64,000 nucleotides of DNA from Pseudomonas berkeleyensis. GTDB taxonomy: Bacteria; Pseudomonadota; Gammaproteobacteria; Pseudomonadales; Pseudomonadaceae. The position numbers were made by a program, and so were the translations under genes. Numbering within the stretch: the stretch's first letter is position 1; the number at the start of each line of letters is the position of its first letter. The notes beneath the pieces are model-generated. The model had not been told where the DNA came from. It saw nothing but the letters and a program-made list of their open reading frames with translations, and made no database searches. Location of the stretch: the NCBI RefSeq assembly GCF_014109765.1, contig NZ_CP059139.1, positions 4,462,501-4,526,500 on the forward strand, given 5' to 3'. This document shows positions 58,733 through 64,000 of the stretch, piece by piece.

Positions 58733-59344
58733 TCAGAGCGACGACTTGAGAATCTCGAACGCCTCTTCGAGAAAACTGGCCACCGGTTTGGGCTGGCCCG
58801 TCTGCTCCTGCCAGGCAAGGATCGCCAGGCGCATCGCACCCAGCGATGCCATGGCCACCACGCGCAGGGTCATGCGCCGCTCGGGTTGACGCCAGACCTC
58901 GCAGAGCGTGGCGAACAGCAGTTTCTCCTGCTCCGCGTAATACGCCTGCTTACGCGCCAGCAACGACTCGCTGGAACGCATCAGCCGGTCGATTGCCGCC
59001 ATCTCCTCGGTGGTGTAGCGAGAAATATGGCTCACCAGCACATCACGCACGGCGTCCAGCGGCGAGGTATCGGGCGATACCTGCAGCAGCTCGGCGTGGA
59101 TGCCGGCCCAACCGGCCTCCTGCCAGGACAGGATGACGTCGTCCTTCGACTTGAAATAGGAAAAGAAGGTACGCCGTGAGATACCTGCCTCAGCGGCGAT
59201 CGCATCGAGCGTGGTGGTTTCGTAACCATTTGTGAGAAACAGGCGCTGCCCCACTTCAGCGATACGCTGGCGAGTCTCCCGGCGCTTGCGCTCTCGCAGG
59301 CCTTCGACGGGTGTGCTGCCCTGGGGAGGGAGAGGTTCGGACAT
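58733..59344 (-). CDS. TetR family regulator of the adjacent SDR gene
   Basis: 203 aa. N-terminal HTH (RQRIAEVGQRLFLTNGYETT, then IAAEAGISRRTFFSYFKSKD). The C-terminal half is a standard ligand domain. It is divergent from the SDR gene; the shared 100-bp gap contains three phased copies of TGCACTCAGTGCA, the probable binding sites. Confidence 0.9.
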   Translation of the reverse strand: MSEPLPPQGSTPVEGLRERKRRETRQRIAEVGQRLFLTNGYETTTLDAIAAEAGISRRTFFSYFKSKDDVILSWQEAGWAGIHAELLQVSPDTSPLDAVRDVLVSHISRYTTEEMAAIDRLMRSSESLLARKQAYYAEQEKLLFATLCEVWRQPERRMTLRVVAMASLGAMRLAILAWQEQTGQPKPVASFLEEAFEILKSSL

Positions 59345-59365
59345 TCCAATAGCCTATTGCAGAAA

Positions 59366-59417
59366 TTGCACTCAGTGCACTAATGTTTGCACTCAGTGCA
59401 ATTATTAATGCACTCAG
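59366..59417. promoter_or_regulatory. Three-copy operator array between TetR and SDR genes
   Basis: TGCACTCAGTGCA occurs perfectly at 59367-59379 and 59388-59400; a third, half copy TGCACTCAG is at 59409-59417. Starts are exactly 21 bp apart, i.e. two helical turns. Each perfect site is a 6-bp palindrome around one base. Repressor binding to one DNA face is inferred. Confidence 0.75.
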
Positions 59418-59444
59418 ATTAACGCCCCATTCTGAGGCAAGGCA

Positions 59445-60407
59445 ATGATCATGGCCAACTGGACAGCTTCCGACATTCCCTCCCAACACGGCCGCACGGC
59501 CGTCATCACTGGCACCGGCGGCCTCGGTTTCGAGGATGCCCTGGCCCTGGCTCATGCAGGCGCAACGGTGATCATCGCGGGGCGCAATCCCTCCAGGGGA
59601 GCTGCCGCCGTCGAGCGCATCCGCCAAAGCGCTGCAGGAGCCGATGTCAGCTTTGCCGAACTGGATCTCGCCAGCCTCGACTCTATCCGGACTTTCGCCA
59701 GACGGCTCGGCGACTCACACAGCCGTCTCGACCTGTTGATCAATAACGCCGGGGTGATGACACCGCCGCAACGCCAGGAGACCGCGGATGGTTTCGAGCT
59801 GCAGTTCGGCACCAACCATCTCGGCCACTTCGCCCTGACCGCACAACTGTTGCCACTGCTGCGCAAGGGCGACCAGCCTCGCGTCGTCAGCGTCTCGAGC
59901 ATCGCCGCCAGGCAGGGCGCCATCGACCTGACCGACCTGCAATCGGTGCGCAACTACAAGCCGATGGTTGCCTACAGCCAATCCAAACTGGCCTGCCTGA
60001 TGTTCGCCCTGGAACTGCACCGGCGCAGCCATGCGGCTGGCTGGGGGATTCAGAGCATCGCAGCGCATCCGGGTATTTCACGCACCGAACTGCTGCCCAA
60101 TGGCGCCGGTAAATGGAGTGCAGCTGGCAGTGCGCGGCGTTTTCTCTGGTTCCTGTTCCAGCCCGTCGCACAGGGGGCGTTGCCGACGCTGTTCGCCGCC
60201 ACCTCGCCGCGAGCAGAAGGCGGCGCCTATTACGGTCCCGACCAGCTCGGCGAAACCCGTGGTCAGCCAACGCTGGCCAAGACCCCGCTGCAAGCGCTGG
60301 ATCAAGGCATGGCCAGACGCCTCTGGAATGAATCCGAGCGCCTCACGGGCATGGCCTTTCCCCTTCCGCCGCTACGGGCGCAAAAGCCCTACCAGCTTTT
60401 TCAATGA
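59445..60407 (+). CDS. Short-chain dehydrogenase/reductase
   Basis: 320 aa SDR. NNAG motif LLINNAGVMTPPQ, catalytic Ser in RVVSVSSIAARQG, and YSQSK (Tyr/Lys) at about 176-180. The N-terminal cofactor loop reads ITGTGGLGFEDA, one residue shorter than the usual TGxxxGxG, which may weaken NAD(P) binding. WW-domain-oxidoreductase-like length. ATG at 59451 is an alternative start. Probably controlled by the divergent TetR protein; substrate unknown. Confidence 0.87.
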   Translation: MIMANWTASDIPSQHGRTAVITGTGGLGFEDALALAHAGATVIIAGRNPSRGAAAVERIRQSAAGADVSFAELDLASLDSIRTFARRLGDSHSRLDLLINNAGVMTPPQRQETADGFELQFGTNHLGHFALTAQLLPLLRKGDQPRVVSVSSIAARQGAIDLTDLQSVRNYKPMVAYSQSKLACLMFALELHRRSHAAGWGIQSIAAHPGISRTELLPNGAGKWSAAGSARRFLWFLFQPVAQGALPTLFAATSPRAEGGAYYGPDQLGETRGQPTLAKTPLQALDQGMARRLWNESERLTGMAFPLPPLRAQKPYQLFQ

Positions 60408-60462
60408 CCGGATCGATGCGCTCAATCACCAGAAATCTCCGCCGCCAGGAACCTGTCCAGCG

Positions 60463-61557
60463 ATGAATACGACTCTGAAATACACAACAGCAACCGGCGA
60501 GAGTGTCGCCTCCGAAGTCGACACCCTGTTGCCAAAAGCACAGAGCAAAGGCTGGAAAATGCTGGCAACGGCGTTGCTGGCCAGCTTGGCAGTCTCCACC
60601 CCAACTCAGGCTACTGAGGACGAAGCAGAGGCTCCGGCCTACGAAATCGTCGATTTCGATTGGGTCGACCAGTCCCGTTCGCGCCCGGTGCCCGTGCGCC
60701 TGTACTGGCCAGCCAACGTACAGCCGGGCAGCTCGGTGCCTCTGGTGGTGTTCTCCCATGGCATCGGCGGCTCGCGCAAAGGCTACAGCTACCTCGGCAA
60801 GCACTGGTCGAGCCATGGCGTCGCCAGTCTGCATGTACAGCATGTCGGCAGCGACTCAGCGCTATGGCGGGGCAACCCGTTCAACGTGGTCGCCCGCCTG
60901 CACAATGCCGCACAGGAGAGCGAGGCCATGGCTCGTGCGAGCGACGTGAGCTTCGCCCTCGACCAGATGCTCTCGGGCGCGACGGGCCAGAGAGGTGCAG
61001 CGGTGGATCGCCAGCGCGTCATCGTCGCCGGTCACTCCTACGGCGCCAATACGGCCTTGCTCACAGCGGGTGCACAGGTGATCCGCGACGGTAAGACCAT
61101 CGATTATCAGGACGAACGTTTCTCCGCGGCAGTGATCATCTCGGCGCCACCGTTCTACGGTGAAAGCAATTTGCCGGCGGTGCTGGGCAACGTCTCGGTG
61201 CCTACGCTGCACGTGACCGCCACCGATGACGTGATCCAGATTCCCGGCTACCGCTCAGGCGCGGATGATCGCCTGGCCATCTACGATGCGCTGGCCAATC
61301 CACAAAAGCTGCTGGCGGTGTTTCGCGACGGCTCCCACAGCATCTTCACCGACCGTTCGTTCACCGGCGGCCTATCGCTCAATGCCCAGACCAAGGCAGC
61401 GACGGCCGATCTGACCCTGGCCTTCCTCGACCTGGTGTTCGAAGGCGATGAAGCCGCCTTGACGCAATGGCGCACGAACTGGCAACCGATCCTGGCTCAG
61501 GCCCCCGGCATCGGCTCGGCATCGCTGAGCATCGCCCAACCACACCGCAGCCATTGA
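60463..61557 (+). CDS. Exported alpha/beta hydrolase (dienelactone hydrolase/PAF-AH-like)
   Basis: 364 aa. An N-terminal segment with a signal-like run (MLATALLASLAVSTPTQA at about residues 33-50) precedes a hydrolase core: VVFSHGIGGSRKGYSYLGKH (oxyanion region), nucleophile elbow VAGHSYGANT, and the acid/His region ending FRDGSHSIFTDRSF. Substrate unknown. Either the long start (60463) with an internal signal or the second Met at residue 33, which has AAAGG before it, may be used; the second gives a cleaner signal peptide. Close behind the SDR gene. Confidence 0.75.
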   Translation: MNTTLKYTTATGESVASEVDTLLPKAQSKGWKMLATALLASLAVSTPTQATEDEAEAPAYEIVDFDWVDQSRSRPVPVRLYWPANVQPGSSVPLVVFSHGIGGSRKGYSYLGKHWSSHGVASLHVQHVGSDSALWRGNPFNVVARLHNAAQESEAMARASDVSFALDQMLSGATGQRGAAVDRQRVIVAGHSYGANTALLTAGAQVIRDGKTIDYQDERFSAAVIISAPPFYGESNLPAVLGNVSVPTLHVTATDDVIQIPGYRSGADDRLAIYDALANPQKLLAVFRDGSHSIFTDRSFTGGLSLNAQTKAATADLTLAFLDLVFEGDEAALTQWRTNWQPILAQAPGIGSASLSIAQPHRSH

Positions 61558-61559
61558 GC

Positions 61560-62729
61560 TCAGACCGTGAAACGTCGACTCCACCAGGCAAAGGCACTCG
61601 CTGCCGCTCCGCACAGCGCGATCACCAGCGCCATGGGCAGCGCCGAGCCGTCGTGCAGAGACGCCACCAGTGCCGAGGCACCGGCCGCTACAGTGAACTG
61701 CAGGCTGCCGAGCAGGCCTGAGGCGCTACCGGCATGCTGCCCCTGCCCTGCCATGGCGCAGGCGGTGGCATTGGGCAATACGCAGCCGAGACTGGCTACG
61801 CAGATGAACAGTGGAATCATCAGCGGCCAGAGGCTCGCCGGCTGCCACGCCGCCAGCGCCAGCAGGCACAGCCCGCTGGCCAGATACACCAGCACCATGC
61901 GCCGCAACCACAAGGCCGGCCCACCTACCCGCACCAACCGCGCATTGACCTGCGCCATGATCACGAAACCCGCCGCATTGCTACCGAACAACCAACCGTA
62001 GTGTTCGACCGGTACCCCGTAGAGTTCGATGAACACGAAGGGCGAACCTGCGATATAGGCGAACATCCCGGCCATGGCCACACCGCCTGCCAGGCTGTAG
62101 CCCATGAAAGGCGCATTGCCCAACAACGAACGGTACTGGCCGAAGGCGCCGCGGAGTGGAGCCGGCTGCAGATGCTGCGGACGCGTCTCCGGCAACCACA
62201 GCAGCACGGCCAGCAGGCAAAGGCCGGCGAACAGCGCCAGGCTATGGAAAATCCACGGCCAGCCCAGCGTATTGAGCAGCAGGCCGCCACCCAGCGGGGC
62301 GAGAATCGGCGCCAGCCCCATCACCAGCACCAGTTGCGAGAAGACCTTGGCCGAAGCCAGCGGATCGCACAGGTCGCGCACCACCGCACGGGTGATGACC
62401 ATGCCGGCACAGCCACCAAGGGCCTGCACGAAGCGCGCACCGATCAGCCATTCCAGGCTCGGTGCCAGCGCACAGGCCAGCGACGCGACGGCGAACAGGG
62501 TCACCCCGACCAGCAGCGGCACACGTCGGCCGAAGCGATCAGCCAGCGGCCCGTAGAACAGCTGGCCGAGGGCGATACCGACGAAATAGGCTGCCAGCGA
62601 CAGCTGCACGTGCTCCACATCGGTGGCGAACTGACGTGCCAGCGCCGGGAAGCTGGGCAGGTAGAAATCGATGGCAAGCGGGCCGAAGGCGCTGAGGGCG
62701 CCGAGGATCAGCAGAATACGCAGAGGCAT
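61560..62729 (-). CDS. Bcr/CflA family multidrug MFS transporter
   Basis: 389 aa, twelve membrane helices. The Drug:H+ antiporter-1 motif A is GPLADRFGRRVPLLVG between helices 2 and 3, and ALGGCAGMVITRAVVRDL follows in helix 4-5, as in Bcr. It ends 3 bp from the convergent hydrolase gene. Substrate unknown; bicyclomycin/sulphonamide export is known for the family. Confidence 0.92.
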   Translation of the reverse strand: MPLRILLILGALSAFGPLAIDFYLPSFPALARQFATDVEHVQLSLAAYFVGIALGQLFYGPLADRFGRRVPLLVGVTLFAVASLACALAPSLEWLIGARFVQALGGCAGMVITRAVVRDLCDPLASAKVFSQLVLVMGLAPILAPLGGGLLLNTLGWPWIFHSLALFAGLCLLAVLLWLPETRPQHLQPAPLRGAFGQYRSLLGNAPFMGYSLAGGVAMAGMFAYIAGSPFVFIELYGVPVEHYGWLFGSNAAGFVIMAQVNARLVRVGGPALWLRRMVLVYLASGLCLLALAAWQPASLWPLMIPLFICVASLGCVLPNATACAMAGQGQHAGSASGLLGSLQFTVAAGASALVASLHDGSALPMALVIALCGAAASAFAWWSRRFTV

Positions 62730-62874
62730 GGGCAGTCCGAATTTTTCTTAGCCTGCTAATCGTCTCACCCTTGACGCCGTCGACGAAAGAGCCGGGCAAC
62801 CGGAAACCACCTGGCGTATTCGGCGCAGCCTCGATTTCGACCCGGACTCCATCCGGGCTAGGTGACAGACAACA
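62730..62874. other. Intergenic region between MFS and RND genes
   Basis: 145 bp. It contains the hairpin CCCGGACTCCATCCGGGCT (62849-62867), a common Pseudomonas intergenic palindrome pattern that may end the RND transcript. No ORF with supporting features is visible. Confidence 0.5.
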
Positions 62875-64000
62875 TCAGGTGCCTTGTCCGGGCTCTTGTG
62901 CCTCTGCTTCATCCTTGCGGCGGCTGAAACGCTGCGCCGCCAACTCCACCAGCAGGTAGAACATTGGAATCAGGAAGGTGGCCAGCAGCGTGGCCGCGAG
63001 CATGCCGCCGATCACCCCGGTGCCGATCGAATGGCGACTGGCTGAACCGGCACCGGAGCTGATAGCCAACGGCACGCAGCCGAGAATGAAAGCCAGCGAA
63101 GTCATCACGATGGGGCGAAAACGCAGCTTGGCCGCCTCCAGCGCGGAATCGAAGATGCCCTTGCCCTCGGCGCGCAGCAACACCGCGAACTCGACGATCA
63201 GGATGGCGTTCTTAGCCGCCAGACCGATCAGCGTGACCAGGCCCACCTGGAAGTACACGTCGTTCTGGATGCCACGCAGCCATACCGCAAGAATCGCCCC
63301 GAACACCGCGAAGGGCACGGCCGTGACCACCGCCAGCGGCAGCGTCCAGCGCTCGTACTGCGCGGCAAGGATCAGGAATACCAGAATCAGGCCGAAGACG
63401 AAGGCCTGCGCGCCGGAACCTTGCGTGGCCAGCTCCTGATAGGCCGAGCCGATCCACCCCAGGCTGTAGTCCTCGCCGAGCACCTCGTCGGCCACCTCCT
63501 GCATCGCCGCCAATGCCTGTCCCGAGCTGTAGCCAGGGGCCGGGCCGCCCAGCACCTTGGCCGAGGGGTATACGTTGAAACGGTCGTAGGAATCCGGCCC
63601 GAGGATGCGCCGCACGCGCAGCAGGGTCGACAGCGGCACCAGATCGCCGCTGCTGGAGCGCACGTAGACCTGGCCGAGATCCTCCGGCTTGCGGCGGAAC
63701 TCCGACTCCGATTGCAGGCTGACCTGCCAGGTGCGCCCGTAGAGGGTGAAGTCGTTGACGTAGTAACTGCCGAAGGTCGCCTGCATCGCGGTGAACACAT
63801 CGCTGACACTGACGCCCAGAGCGCGGGTCTTGGTGCGATCCAGGTCGATGTAGTACTGCGGCACGTTGGCGCTGAAGGTGCTCTGCACGCCGGCCAGCTC
63901 CGGCCGCTTGCTGGCAGCCGCGACAAAGGCCTGCACCTTCTCGCCAAGCTGCTCGACACTGCCCCCGGAACGATCCTGAATGAAGGACTCGAAGCCACCG
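62875..64000 (-). CDS. RND efflux pump inner-membrane transporter, C-terminal part (partial)
   Basis: About 375 residues of an HAE1 transporter; the 5' part lies beyond the right edge. It shows the second periplasmic half ([40 protein letters not shown]) and the last five or six helices ([60 protein letters not shown]). It is distinct in sequence from ttgB. Reads through the window end without a stop. Adaptor and channel genes are not visible. Confidence 0.92.
   Translation of the reverse strand, partial: GGFESFIQDRSGGSVEQLGEKVQAFVAAASKRPELAGVQSTFSANVPQYYIDLDRTKTRALGVSVSDVFTAMQATFGSYYVNDFTLYGRTWQVSLQSESEFRRKPEDLGQVYVRSSSGDLVPLSTLLRVRRILGPDSYDRFNVYPSAKVLGGPAPGYSSGQALAAMQEVADEVLGEDYSLGWIGSAYQELATQGSGAQAFVFGLILVFLILAAQYERWTLPLAVVTAVPFAVFGAILAVWLRGIQNDVYFQVGLVTLIGLAAKNAILIVEFAVLLRAEGKGIFDSALEAAKLRFRPIVMTSLAFILGCVPLAISSGAGSASRHSIGTGVIGGMLAATLLATFLIPMFYLLVELAAQRFSRRKDEAEAQEPGQGT

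Overview
The window reads as chromosomal DNA of a Pseudomonas. It is GC-rich and densely coded, and from about 0 to 37.5 kb the gene order closely follows the P. aeruginosa PAO1 block that I recall as PA4691 to PA4733. Typical Pseudomonas markers are CbrA/CbrB with the CrcZ RNA, a PrrF sRNA, CbpA, and TtgR-type control of an RND pump. The later gene content and the intergenic repeats with a GTAGGGTG/GTAGGGCGGG core suggest the P. mendocina/oleovorans/pseudoalcaligenes group; that is inference. I saw no tRNA, rRNA, CRISPR, insertion sequence or prophage.

Layout. 0-6.4 kb: msrPQ (methionine sulfoxide repair), pssA (phosphatidylserine synthesis), ilvC with a divergent ilvY, then ilvIH (branched-chain amino acids). 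6.4-14.3 kb: cell-wall gene mrcB with a TPR lipoprotein and a YqcC protein, a two-domain kinase-like protein, small proteins, cbpA, and one Fur-controlled prrF sRNA. 14.4-18 kb: haem uptake genes phuTUV and phuW. 18.4-22.4 kb: a Rieske protein, sfsA, an aminotransferase, dksA and gluQ. 22.4-33.4 kb: cbrX-cbrA-cbrB and crcZ (carbon catabolite control), pcnB-folK, panB-panC and pgi. 33.4-41.1 kb: a GlxA-type regulator divergent from an exported DJ-1/PfpI protein, acs, an MpaB-like protein, a thiolase and an adenine deaminase.

41.1-49.2 kb is the main accessory block. All genes point the same way: a b-type cytochrome, a PepSY protein, an OprC-like copper receptor, two DUF2946 proteins, a PCu(A)C chaperone, a second TonB-dependent receptor and a PepSY-TM protein. 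Histidine- and methionine-rich stretches recur in several of these proteins. It looks like a copper (or related metal) acquisition and handling locus.

49.3-64 kb holds a LysR regulator, a monooxygenase and an alcohol dehydrogenase, then the ttgR/ttgABC solvent and drug efflux system with a recognisable operator. After it come a TetR/SDR pair sharing a striking 21-bp-phased operator array, an exported hydrolase, a Bcr/CflA transporter, and the 3' part of a second RND pump gene cut by the window edge.

Regulatory logic visible in the DNA: CbrB and RpoN sites drive crcZ, whose six A-rich motifs would titrate Hfq/Crc, and the acs leader carries a matching A-rich motif. Fur likely controls prrF and phuT. 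IlvY likely controls ilvC, and TtgR controls ttgABC.
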